Shown here: piece by piece, positions 51,852-60,330 of the stretch
Numbering within the stretch: position 1 is the stretch's first letter
Layout: the number at the start of each line of letters is the position of its first letter
DNA from: Crocinitomicaceae bacterium
GTDB lineage: Bacteria; Bacteroidota; Bacteroidia; Flavobacteriales_D; Crocinitomicaceae
Length of the DNA: 64,000 bases
Assembly (NCBI GenBank): GCA_020635955.1
Contig: JACJYW010000004.1
Span: forward strand, 124,001-188,000
Reading direction: 5' to 3'
The notes under the pieces: model-generated
Databases searched by the model: none
What the model saw: only the letters and a program-made list of their open reading frames with translations
What the model was told of the DNA's origin: nothing
Made by a program: the position numbers and the translations under genes

Positions 51852-53263
51852 TAACCAAAGTTCTTGGTAAGCTGTTGTATATGCAGTTGAGGAGACAGTT
51901 TATAATCCAACTTGACTACTTCCATCTCAAATTCAACACTAATATCTTTAAATGATGTGGCAATTAATCGTTTCAACATCTCAACGATCTCTGTAAGGAT
52001 CTTATTCGCAATTCTCGTTGGTATCTCGTTCATTGAAAGCACAATGGTAGAAGAACTTTGGAACGAAATAATGTCAGAAGTACGAATATTCGAACGAATC
52101 ACTTTAACCAAATCCTTTAAGAGTACCTTTTGTACCTCTGATCCCATTTTTGAATACAATTGAGAAGGATTTGATAAGTGAATGGCACATATATTCGACG
52201 CCCCTTCCGTTTGCTTCAAACGCTCGATCTCATATTTCAACATGGTCAGGAAGGTATCAAACTTCACGGTACCGATAATTTCTTCAATATCTTTTGATGT
52301 AGAAACAAAGCCGTTTATTGCTGCGATCTGTCCTTTTTTAGTCAAACTATATTTACGGATCTCTCTACCCTTTAATTGCTCAACCAAACTATCCTGCCCA
52401 CAAGCCAGACACTTTGCCTTCACATTAAAATCCTGGAATTTATGATCACAAGCCTTGCATTCATGAAGAACAGACGGTTTATCATAATCCACTCCAATAT
52501 GACGTAAACGCTTATTACATTTTGGACAATCTAGCTGATCATCAATTTCATTGGTAAAATCACTTAATGGCCCAACATAGGCGCAAGGAAAGTGATGTAT
52601 AATATCTTCAGTGGTAGAATGTGAACTTCCACATTTTGGACAAACTTCTCTGTATGACAATTGCCCGTTTTGACAACCAGAACACAAATAAACTTTATCT
52701 ACGTAGCTCGAATCAAACACTCCTTCACGCTCAGCAATTTCCAAAATATCCAATGCCATGTGCTCATCTTTGTGATTGAAGTTCACTGAAAGGATTGGAT
52801 AGTAATAATTATTGGCTGAATAGATGTAAGGAATTGGATCCAGATCTTGAATTTCACAGGTGAACATGTATGAAATGACCTTTTCGATCATTTGTGCCTC
52901 AAAACTCAATGAATTCGTAAAATGAAGCTCTCCTGTTTTAGTAAGAATACGCTCAACTTCAGGAATGATCAACTCAATTTGCTCCAAACTAAAAAGGGTC
53001 CCGTCCACCAATTTGTTCACCATAGGGTCAATAATATTGATCCCTTTGAGGATGAACACCGGTTTCAAATAGATATCCGGGCTGTTATGAGAACGAATTC
53101 TTCTAACGATCTGACGAATGAATGAACGATCGTGACCATCAATGATCACAGCTGAATGGAATCCAACTTTCTCGACATCCAAATTCAGATCTGTAAGTAG
53201 CAAGAAACTAAATCCTGCATACTCAACCGTTGACTCTTCTTTATTTACCTTTAATTCAGGCAT
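51851..53263 (-). CDS. TackOD1 zinc-ribbon protein with degenerate GGDEF domain
   Basis: 470 residues. Residues 1-130 look like a degenerate receiver-like domain (FLLLTDLNLD, AVIIDGHD). Residues 190-290 hold four Cys pairs (194/197, 208/211, 246/249, 269/272, plus 285/288) and HHFPC (223-227), matching, as I recall, the Thaumarchaeal output domain TackOD1. Residues about 330-460 follow a GGDEF-domain layout in which the active-site GGDEF is replaced by SSSTI (403-407), while RTSD (394-397) stands where the RxxD inhibitory site lies, five residues upstream. It therefore cannot make c-di-GMP but might bind a nucleotide and control the adjacent synthase. Confidence 0.8.
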   Translation of the reverse strand: MPELKVNKEESTVEYAGFSFLLLTDLNLDVEKVGFHSAVIIDGHDRSFIRQIVRRIRSHNSPDIYLKPVFILKGINIIDPMVNKLVDGTLFSLEQIELIIPEVERILTKTGELHFTNSLSFEAQMIEKVISYMFTCEIQDLDPIPYIYSANNYYYPILSVNFNHKDEHMALDILEIAEREGVFDSSYVDKVYLCSGCQNGQLSYREVCPKCGSSHSTTEDIIHHFPCAYVGPLSDFTNEIDDQLDCPKCNKRLRHIGVDYDKPSVLHECKACDHKFQDFNVKAKCLACGQDSLVEQLKGREIRKYSLTKKGQIAAINGFVSTSKDIEEIIGTVKFDTFLTMLKYEIERLKQTEGASNICAIHLSNPSQLYSKMGSEVQKVLLKDLVKVIRSNIRTSDIISFQSSSTIVLSMNEIPTRIANKILTEIVEMLKRLIATSFKDISVEFEMEVVKLDYKLSPQLHIQQLTKNFG

Positions 53264-54426
53264 TAAAACGTTCTTTTTGTGATTCTTACACTCAATTTAT
53301 AATACTTTTTCCAGCGTTGAAGATCAGCAGGATTCAATGGTAAAATATCTGCTGCCAATGTTCTGGTAGTAGGCTCAAACTTCTTCTGGAATTCTTCAGG
53401 TAATTTGTATGTTGCCGCATAAAAACGATCAACGTAACCCTGGCTTTCGGTTCCGTCAGCAAATTCAATATTCACTATATCACCTTCACTTAAGTAACGA
53501 AGATCTTCCTGATCAAAGAATCCTTTGATGTGAACATTATTCGGCTGGTGAATGGATAAAATGGTCTCCGTTTTCAAAGCTACCTCAAATGCCATTTTTT
53601 CAATATTGGTAATACTTCCGTCAATTGGACTGGTGAAGATCTTATAACCATCCAGGTTCTCAACACCGGCTAACATCACGAAATCATCCGTTTCGAATTC
53701 TTTACCATTATCTCCTCCACCCGAGCCTCCGGCATATTGCGATTTTTGATCTATGTTAATCTTCTTAGGATCCATATTCTCTTTTTCAAGTAGATCCAGT
53801 AAATAGCCAATTTGCTTGCGATAGATTCTGATCTGTTCATCCAACAAGTTGATCTCAGCTTCCAATTTATTGATCTGATACTCCAAATTTTCAAGATTCG
53901 TATGAGAAACAGCATCAAGGATCACTTCATTTCTTACCCTTTCAAGATCCTGATAATAGATATCCAGCAACTTTTTGTTATCCGCCACCTGTACCTTGTT
54001 CAAATCAACATTTTTACGCAAGGTGTAGATCTCTCGCTCGATCCATGAATTACCTGATCCTCCATCAGAAATATTTACTCTATTGCCTCCGAAACCTCCG
54101 GCTTCTCCAAAGACATCTTCATCCAGAAAATAGGTAAACAGGGTATCTCCAATGGATACATCATCTCCTTCCTTGACATGGAATTTGAGAATTCGAATGT
54201 CATCTGTATGACGAATATCCACACTTTCAAAAAGCACCTGACCATTTCCTTCTATGTAGAAATAGGAGTTAATGATAAATCTACCGGTAAAGAACAGGAA
54301 GATGGCTAAAAGCACGAGATAAACGAAACGATCCCAATTGAATGGGCGTTTTTGTTTACGGGCACTCTGCTCTTCAAAGTACCGTAAATAACTCTCTTCT
54401 TTTCGTTTAAAATTTACACTCTTCAC
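53263..54426 (-). CDS. HlyD-family periplasmic adaptor
   Basis: 387 residues. One N-terminal transmembrane helix (FVYLVLLAIFLFFTGRFII, about 33-51), a split lipoyl-like domain (ILKFHVKEGDDVSIGDTLF and later SPIDGSITNIEKMAFEV), a coiled-coil hairpin (about 130-230) and a beta-barrel domain (ADGTESQGYVDRFY). This is the bridge of tripartite envelope exporters. Its neighbours are a TolC fusion (adjacent, no gap) and a TackOD1/GT2 pair, with no ABC transporter, so the exported cargo is probably the polysaccharide made by the GT2. Confidence 0.87.
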   Translation of the reverse strand: MKSVNFKRKEESYLRYFEEQSARKQKRPFNWDRFVYLVLLAIFLFFTGRFIINSYFYIEGNGQVLFESVDIRHTDDIRILKFHVKEGDDVSIGDTLFTYFLDEDVFGEAGGFGGNRVNISDGGSGNSWIEREIYTLRKNVDLNKVQVADNKKLLDIYYQDLERVRNEVILDAVSHTNLENLEYQINKLEAEINLLDEQIRIYRKQIGYLLDLLEKENMDPKKINIDQKSQYAGGSGGGDNGKEFETDDFVMLAGVENLDGYKIFTSPIDGSITNIEKMAFEVALKTETILSIHQPNNVHIKGFFDQEDLRYLSEGDIVNIEFADGTESQGYVDRFYAATYKLPEEFQKKFEPTTRTLAADILPLNPADLQRWKKYYKLSVRITKRTF

Positions 54427-56463
54427 TTACTTCTCAATATTAACTCGATCAAAGGTGATTAACCTGCGTAGATCATGATACGCAAAAGCATCTATAGAGG
54501 TTAGGGCCTCTACTTCTTTGATCTTGTCTTCCATTTCTATACGGTTATTAAAATCTTCGGTTCTAAAAGCCAGTACTATTTGGTCTTTTCCATTGTCTAT
54601 ATACGGAGTGATCTTTTTATCGATATAGTCCGTTTTTGTATTTTCATAACACATGAAATAAACATAATCACAAGCTTCAAGTAGCTGATCTACAACCTCT
54701 TCACCGTAGTGCAAAGGTATAGAAACTGAAAATTCTAAATTGTTATCCTTGCAATAAGTCTTGGCCTTACCGATCATTTCAAGATACATCTTGATCAATT
54801 TTGGTTTCTCGGTTGCCCAATCTTCAAAGGTGTGTGGTTCTACATCCAAATGGATTCCCTTCGGTTCAAACTTCCCATATTCCTTGATGATCGCTCCTAA
54901 ATAACCGTGAATATCGTCTTCATAGATCATATTGTTATCACCGATCATGTAGTGAACCTCTGCATTTTGTGAAGCATATTCAAAGAATTTCTTCTTTTCG
55001 TCTAGTGTATCTCCTTTGCTCACTGCCACAAATACTTTTTCAAATTCATTATAGATCACATATTCAGCAAGGAAATCTGCATTGAATTCTTCAAATGTTT
55101 TAGACCACACATAGATGGATCGTTCTTTATCGTCCACATATTCATTGATCTCTTCAGTGGTTTGAAACTTCACCACATCTCGAATAGAAGCATGTGGTAT
55201 TCTTGAATGGATCTTCAAAGCTTTCAGATACATGTTTTGAAGCAGATCCACCAATTCAATATCAATTTGTAAAAGATCATCATATAATTCAAGCCCCTGA
55301 AGCGGATCAATATTATTATCATGCAATCTCACCTTTACTTTCTCAACCCTTAGCCGCTCCATAAAAAGTTTTCTTTTTTGATAAAAGGCAATGAATTGTT
55401 TCAGTTTGTATCTGAATTCATATCCGGTGCTTAAGATCTCTTCATGAAGATTAGCTCTATCCTGTATCAATCTTGAATTATCATATTTATAACGCTCAGA
55501 TTCCACCTGATTTTTCAATTTGTGATTGAAAGGAATAGGAATACTAAAGCTTACTCCTGTAGAAATGAATGATCTGTATCCCTGATCGATAAGGCTGTAG
55601 TAATTATATCGGGCAAAGGCTTTAAGCGATATCTCATTGTACCAGTGGTAATAATCTTTATAATCTCTGGTAGCTAATAGACTATCCGTTTGTTTCCCTA
55701 ATAGGCTGAATATTTTGGCATAATCGAGATCGATTAATGGTAGGTTGTAAGCATCAAACTCAAGATCTTCTGATTCAGGATTCAGATACAGATTGTAACT
55801 GAGGTAAACATTGATCAAACTTTCAACTTCAGACAATCTTGTTTCAATTTGGATCAATTCCTCTTTCTTCAACTTTTTCAAATGAACCAGATCAGCAATC
55901 ACCTTGTACTGCTTTTCCAATTGTGCTTTTCGCTCGTATAACAAGCGAATTTTAACAGTATTGAAGGTATAAATGGTTCTATCGAATCTTCTCAAGTAAT
56001 TATAACTTTCCTTAGAAGCATCAAGGTTCATTTGCTCGCGTAGAATTCTATCCTCCAGGATCCTTGCTTTGACCTTATTTTCAAAAAATCCACCATGAAG
56101 AACATTCCACTCAGCTCCAACAACGAACTTTCGTCTATAGGTTAGATTATCTTCCAGGTCACCAATTGAAGGATTAACGATCTCAGTGTATCCTCCATCC
56201 AGACTTAACCCATAATCACGTTCAGTAAGTGCTAATTGATATTCAAGATAATTTGATCGAGAAACATCATCATTAGTTCTCTGAAGTAAGGAAATTCGCT
56301 CTATCACCTGTAATGAAGTATCTTCAAAAGTGATTGGGCGGTAATTAGTTTCATCAAAAAGAGATTGGAGTTTCTTGACCCGGTCAAAGAAAATAGTATC
56401 ATTTTGCGCAGGAGCGTAAGATACCCAAAGGGTCAATAATATTATCCAGAGTTTTTGCGTCAC
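54427..56463 (-). CDS. TolC-like outer-membrane channel fused to a glycoside-hydrolase-like TIM-barrel domain
   Basis: 678 residues starting at a GTG. Signal peptide LWIILLTLWVSYAPAQ, then a TolC/OEP-type region of long helices and paired strands (about 25-430: LEYQLALTERDYGLSLDGGY, FIAFYQKRKLFMERL). The C-terminal 240 residues look like a GH18/GH-like barrel: FVAVSKGD, IHLDVEPHTF with a DxE pair (Asp540, Glu542), FSVSIPLHYG, YVYFMCYEN and IVLAFRTEDF. The fusion would put a glycan-binding or cutting domain at the export channel. A TACCTTTG box at 56482-56489 (minus strand) may be the operon promoter. Confidence 0.8.
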   Translation of the reverse strand: MTQKLWIILLTLWVSYAPAQNDTIFFDRVKKLQSLFDETNYRPITFEDTSLQVIERISLLQRTNDDVSRSNYLEYQLALTERDYGLSLDGGYTEIVNPSIGDLEDNLTYRRKFVVGAEWNVLHGGFFENKVKARILEDRILREQMNLDASKESYNYLRRFDRTIYTFNTVKIRLLYERKAQLEKQYKVIADLVHLKKLKKEELIQIETRLSEVESLINVYLSYNLYLNPESEDLEFDAYNLPLIDLDYAKIFSLLGKQTDSLLATRDYKDYYHWYNEISLKAFARYNYYSLIDQGYRSFISTGVSFSIPIPFNHKLKNQVESERYKYDNSRLIQDRANLHEEILSTGYEFRYKLKQFIAFYQKRKLFMERLRVEKVKVRLHDNNIDPLQGLELYDDLLQIDIELVDLLQNMYLKALKIHSRIPHASIRDVVKFQTTEEINEYVDDKERSIYVWSKTFEEFNADFLAEYVIYNEFEKVFVAVSKGDTLDEKKKFFEYASQNAEVHYMIGDNNMIYEDDIHGYLGAIIKEYGKFEPKGIHLDVEPHTFEDWATEKPKLIKMYLEMIGKAKTYCKDNNLEFSVSIPLHYGEEVVDQLLEACDYVYFMCYENTKTDYIDKKITPYIDNGKDQIVLAFRTEDFNNRIEMEDKIKEVEALTSIDAFAYHDLRRLITFDRVNIEK

Positions 56464-56481
56464 GTACGTTCAAAAGGCTTA

Positions 56482-56489
56482 CAAAGGTA
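56482..56489 (-). promoter_or_regulatory. Candidate -7 box (TACCTTTG) of the exopolysaccharide export operon
   Basis: On the minus strand TACCTTTG fits TAnnTTTG and lies about 18 bases before the GTG start at 56463. No convincing TTG is present 19-23 bases further upstream. The palindrome ACGTACGT (56462-56469) overlaps the start codon. Confidence 0.35.
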
Positions 56490-56537
56490 AACCACTTTCA
56501 TATAATTAATTACGGACTTAGTTGAACGAAATTGTTG

Positions 56538-57512
56538 CTAAATAGTTACGTCAATGGTATTGCCGCATTTAAAATGCCCTTTTGGACACTCTTTTTTGCC
56601 ATGTAATCCACATGGTCTACAGTCCAATTTTTCTGATGTTTCAACGATTCTACGTGAGGTTGACAGTGGCCCAAAACCAAATCCCGGAATGGTAGAACAA
56701 AAGAATGCTGTTACAGGAGCATCCATGGCAGATGCTAAATGAAGAGGAGCAGAATCATTTACATAGGTCATTTTAGCTGCGGATATTAAGGCTGCAGACT
56801 CCAGTAAATCCAACTCTCCGGATAAATTAATGGCCTTTTCAGAACCAGAACCTTTGATCACTTCATCCAATAAAGTTTTATCTCCTTTTCCGCCAATTAA
56901 ATAGATAGTAAAGGCTGGATCCTGATACCGGATCAATTCCATCCATTTCTCCTTTGGTAGTTGTTTTGTGTACCAAACAGATGCTGGTGCCATTACCAAA
57001 TAAGGCTTATTATCTGCAATAGCGTCCACTTTATCAAAAGCTTCATTGGAAGGATATAATTGCGGACGTTCTAATTCGAAACCCGAATCAATAGCTTTTA
57101 AGAGATCAAAATTGCGCTCAATTTCATGCTTATCGCCATCAATGACATGATGCACTTTATAATCGTAACAAAATGCAAAAGGATTCTTATCAAAACCTAC
57201 TTTCAGCTTTGCCTTGCTTCTCCACGTAATGTATCCTGAAGATGCAAATCGTTGCAGGTTAATCACAAGATCATAGTTGGATTCCCTTACCTCTTTGGCG
57301 ATCTTTCTGAGATTTGAATATTTCCCTGATCTCTTATCCCATACGATCACCTCATTCACGTTTGGATTTCCTTTCAGAAGCCCTTCGTTTCCCTTTCGCA
57401 GCAGGAAATCTACCTTGGCTAGCGGATATTTCTTTTTAACAGATTCCAACAAACCTGTTGCCAGGATGACATCCCCAATAAAGGCCGTTTGTATGATCAG
57501 AATTCTGTTCAA
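56538..57512 (-). CDS. Family 9 glycosyltransferase (heptosyltransferase-like)
   Basis: 324 residues of ADP-heptose:LPS heptosyltransferase type: ILIIQTAFIGDVILATGL at the N-terminus, YDLVINLQRF, VMAPASVWYTKQLPKEKW and TYVNDSAPLHLASAMDAP with the acceptor/donor-binding residues, and a Cys-rich tail (CRPCGLHGKKECPKGHFKC) usual in GT9 proteins. It builds the LPS core or a similar glycan. It overlaps the thioesterase gene by 4 bases. Confidence 0.9.
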   Translation of the reverse strand: MNRILIIQTAFIGDVILATGLLESVKKKYPLAKVDFLLRKGNEGLLKGNPNVNEVIVWDKRSGKYSNLRKIAKEVRESNYDLVINLQRFASSGYITWRSKAKLKVGFDKNPFAFCYDYKVHHVIDGDKHEIERNFDLLKAIDSGFELERPQLYPSNEAFDKVDAIADNKPYLVMAPASVWYTKQLPKEKWMELIRYQDPAFTIYLIGGKGDKTLLDEVIKGSGSEKAINLSGELDLLESAALISAAKMTYVNDSAPLHLASAMDAPVTAFFCSTIPGFGFGPLSTSRRIVETSEKLDCRPCGLHGKKECPKGHFKCGNTIDVTI

Positions 57513-57907
57513 GATTTGATCTGTTGTTGAAGTTTTTCTCTTACATGTGGATCAATAGGAATAGCATGGCCACTTTCATCAATTCGAACAAAGATGAAGA
57601 TCGTTGAACAAACCAATCGCTCTTCTCCGGTATAGAAATTATTTGCACGTGCCTCAGTATACACGGTAATGGAAGATGAACCTACATATTTTACTTCACC
57701 GTAAATATTTACCTGATTCCCCACTTTAACAGGACGTTCAAAATTAGTTTCATCAATTTTTACGGTGACCATATTTGGGTTTTGACAGATACTACAAGCC
57801 CAGGTTGCAGCTGTTTCATCCAGCCATGATAACATGATCCCACCAAAAAGATTACCATGTACCCCAATGTCTTTTTGCATGCAAAGTTTGATCGCTAATT
57901 TTTCCAT
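57509..57907 (-). CDS. Acyl-CoA thioesterase, YciA/BACH hotdog type
   Basis: 132 residues. The HGNLFGGIMLSWLDETAA segment carries the family's catalytic Asp-containing helix, followed by VTVKIDETNFERPVKVGNQV. It hydrolyses acyl-CoA. It lies in an operon between two glycosyltransferases (overlaps of 4 and 13 bases), though its function is probably unrelated to glycan synthesis. Confidence 0.9.
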   Translation of the reverse strand: MEKLAIKLCMQKDIGVHGNLFGGIMLSWLDETAATWACSICQNPNMVTVKIDETNFERPVKVGNQVNIYGEVKYVGSSSITVYTEARANNFYTGEERLVCSTIFIFVRIDESGHAIPIDPHVREKLQQQIKS

Positions 57908-58953
57908 TCTTCTGCTATTGATATTACTATGTTAGCCCACATTTTATTTGTAAATGACATCCCAAGCTTATGACTTTTCTCTCCTAATTCGATCAGTTCT
58001 TTTTCAGATAACTGCATAATGCGCTTCATTACCTTTTTTATCTCATCCACACTACCCGACTCAAAATCAAATCCATTATCCTTTAAGTAGGTCCATTTTG
58101 CGCCTACTTCTTTGCTGATCAATAAAGGAAAACCAGAAATGGCAAATTCCTGTACACTCACTCCCCAGGGCTCAAATTTACTCGGTAAGATGTAAACGCC
58201 TGTTTGTTGGATATATTCTTTCAATTGAGTGGGTTGAACAAAACCGAAATGCTTGATCTTATCATGTTCTATCCTATTCTCCCATTCATCTCCTGTTCCT
58301 ATGCACCACAGTTCCCAATCATTGGGTTCTTCTTCCTGCAATTGAACAAAGGCTTTCCACATTTCAAAGATACCTTTGTGTTCAACATACCTTGCTACAT
58401 AAAGGAATCGTTTAGGATAGCTGCTCTTTTTTGATGGAAAAGTCTCCTGAAAAACCTGATCGAATAGCGCAGAATCTGCACAATAATAATTGGTCTTCAA
58501 TCTATTTCCCTTAAACCCAAGTTTAGATGCGAATTCGGCCTGTGGCTTTCCTGGAACCCAGGCATGAGTGAATTTATTTTTCAGGATAAAAGGAGACAAA
58601 ATAGCTGCCAATCTTTGTTTCAAAGAACCATTCCAATGATTATCCAGCGCCAATACAACCGGTATCTTCTTTTTAAATGATCTGGCTGCTTTCACATATC
58701 CTTTATCCATCCAGCCACTGCACACCAATACATCAGGATTGAATTCATGCAGTTTTTGCTCAAGTTCCTCTTGTGAGAATTCACTTCGATCACACACATT
58801 AAGGTGCCCGAATTTTTCAAGATCAAAAGGAGCTTCGGCATTTACGGGCCAACGAAATATGAGCACCTCGGCATCTTTAGCCAATTCGGCTGCACAGGAC
58901 ATAAAATATCCGGCTACTTCTGAATATAAAAATGCTACTTTTACGCCAGCCAT
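57895..58953 (-). CDS. Family 4/1 GT-B glycosyltransferase
   Basis: 352 residues from the ATG at 58953 (MAGVKVAFLY); the longer frame to 58989 would overlap the divergent rsmE start. N-terminal and C-terminal Rossmann domains are visible (VLVCSGWMDKGYVKA, RFLYVARYVEHKGIFEMWKAF) with the EPWGVSVQE motif, the Ex7E donor-binding signature of GT4. A TATTTTTG box (58976-58969, minus strand) lies 15 bases before the start. Confidence 0.88.
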   Translation of the reverse strand: MAGVKVAFLYSEVAGYFMSCAAELAKDAEVLIFRWPVNAEAPFDLEKFGHLNVCDRSEFSQEELEQKLHEFNPDVLVCSGWMDKGYVKAARSFKKKIPVVLALDNHWNGSLKQRLAAILSPFILKNKFTHAWVPGKPQAEFASKLGFKGNRLKTNYYCADSALFDQVFQETFPSKKSSYPKRFLYVARYVEHKGIFEMWKAFVQLQEEEPNDWELWCIGTGDEWENRIEHDKIKHFGFVQPTQLKEYIQQTGVYILPSKFEPWGVSVQEFAISGFPLLISKEVGAKWTYLKDNGFDFESGSVDEIKKVMKRIMQLSEKELIELGEKSHKLGMSFTNKMWANIVISIAEEWKN

Positions 58954-58968
58954 TGAGTTGGTTTGAGG

Positions 58969-58976
58969 CAAAAATA
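58969..58976 (-). promoter_or_regulatory. Candidate -7 box (TATTTTTG) for the GT4 operon
   Basis: On the minus strand TATTTTTG fits TAnnTTTG and lies 15 bases before the GT4 ATG at 58953, within the 34-base gap to the divergent rsmE start. No clear -33 element is seen. Confidence 0.35.
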
Positions 58977-58987
58977 CACTTTTCCAC

Positions 58988-59698
58988 ATGTCTACTGAGA
59001 AACATACTTTTTTTTGTGAAGATCTGAATTTTGGAATCCTTGATGAGGATGAGTCGGGTCATGCTGTACGTGTGTTAAGGCTAACAGAAGGAAATCTCAT
59101 TACTGTGATTGATGGTAAAGGCCGATCTGTTATTGCTAAGATCACATCTGCCTCTAAGCGAGAGGTGGGTTTTGACATAGTAGAGGAACATCCAAATACT
59201 GAGCAACCACTTCGTGTACACATAGGAATTGCTCCCACCAAGAACATTGATCGCTTTACATTCTTTCTGGAAAAAGTAACTGAAATGGGTATTATGGAAA
59301 TGACGCCCATCCTATCAGCTAATTCTGAGCGCAAGGTCATTAAGATCGACAAATTGGAAAAGGGACTCATTTCGGCCATCAAACAGTCAGGAAACTTGTT
59401 TCTTCCTCAATTGAATGAATTAACCGACTTGAAAACTTTTATCCTTCAAGATCACGGAAATGCTCAAAAATTTATTGCGCATTGTGCTGAAGATACTGAG
59501 AAAGTAGAGTTTAAAGATGTCATTAACACTCAACAAAATATTGTAATTTTAATAGGTCCTGAGGGTGATTTTACTCCTGAAGAAGTTAAATTAGCTCAAG
59601 AAAATGGATTTTTGTCCGTTTCTTTAGGTAAATCAAGATTAAGAACAGAAACCGCGGGTATTTTAGCATGCCATACCGTTTATTTAGCATCATATTGA
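58988..59698 (+). CDS. rsmE: 16S rRNA (uracil1498-N3)-methyltransferase RsmE
   Basis: 236 residues with an N-terminal PUA-like barrel (HAVRVLRLTEGNLITVIDGKG) and a SPOUT domain. The SPOUT knot shows GIAPTKNIDRFTFFLEKVTE, SANSERK, AIKQSGN, ILIGPEGDFTPEE and SLGKSRLRTETAGI, all diagnostic for RsmE. It methylates U1498 in the 16S rRNA decoding region. The 3' end overlaps the DUF4159 gene by 31 bases. Confidence 0.95.
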   Translation: MSTEKHTFFCEDLNFGILDEDESGHAVRVLRLTEGNLITVIDGKGRSVIAKITSASKREVGFDIVEEHPNTEQPLRVHIGIAPTKNIDRFTFFLEKVTEMGIMEMTPILSANSERKVIKIDKLEKGLISAIKQSGNLFLPQLNELTDLKTFILQDHGNAQKFIAHCAEDTEKVEFKDVINTQQNIVILIGPEGDFTPEEVKLAQENGFLSVSLGKSRLRTETAGILACHTVYLASY

Positions 59699-60330
59699 TC
59701 ATTTTCACAAGCTTTAATGGGTTTACCCAGGCTTCGTATCAAATTGCTGTATTAAAATATAGTGGTGGTGGAGATTGGTATGCTAACCCTACAGCATTGC
59801 CAAATTTGGTAAAGTTCTGCAATAGCAATCTGGGGACACAGATCTCTTCAGATGTGGAAACCGTTGCTGCGGGTGACCCTTCTATATTCAATTACCCGTT
59901 TGTTCACATGACCGGACATGGTAATGTTGTATTTTCAAATGATGATGCTGAAAATCTTCGAAATTACATGATGGGTGGTGGTTTCCTTCACATTGATGAC
60001 AACTACGGGATGGATAAATACATTCGAACAGAGATCAAAAAAGTATTTCCAAATAATGAGCTGGTAGAGCTTCCGTACAATCATCCCATTTTCCATCAGA
60101 AATATGATTTTAAAAATGGATTACCCAAGATCCATGAACATGACGACAAAAGACCACAAGCCTTTGGTATTCTGTATGAAGGAAGGTTGGTTTGCTTATA
60201 CACCTATGAATGTGACCTGGGAGACGGATGGGAAGATCAGCAAGTACATGGGGATAAGCAGGATAAAAGAATGGAAGCGTTAAAAATGGGGGCAAATATT
60301 ATTCAATATGCATTTACGGCTGCTCATTAA
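59668..60330 (+). CDS. Exported DUF4159 protein
   Basis: 220 residues with a signal peptide (LFSIILIIFTSFNGFTQA) encoded partly within the end of rsmE. The DUF4159 pattern is clear: LKYSGGGDWYANPTAL, YPFVHMTGHGNVVFSND, MGGGFLHIDDNYG, GRLVCLYTYECDLGDGWED. The fold resembles a glutamine-amidotransferase-like domain without its catalytic Cys; its role is unknown. It overlaps the next gene by 23 bases. Confidence 0.88.
   Translation: MPYRLFSIILIIFTSFNGFTQASYQIAVLKYSGGGDWYANPTALPNLVKFCNSNLGTQISSDVETVAAGDPSIFNYPFVHMTGHGNVVFSNDDAENLRNYMMGGGFLHIDDNYGMDKYIRTEIKKVFPNNELVELPYNHPIFHQKYDFKNGLPKIHEHDDKRPQAFGILYEGRLVCLYTYECDLGDGWEDQQVHGDKQDKRMEALKMGANIIQYAFTAAH

Noticed and set aside
53263..56463. Type I protein secretion or drug efflux operon
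   Set aside because: HlyD and TolC parts are present, but there is no ABC or RND transporter, and the operon partner is a processive glycosyltransferase.
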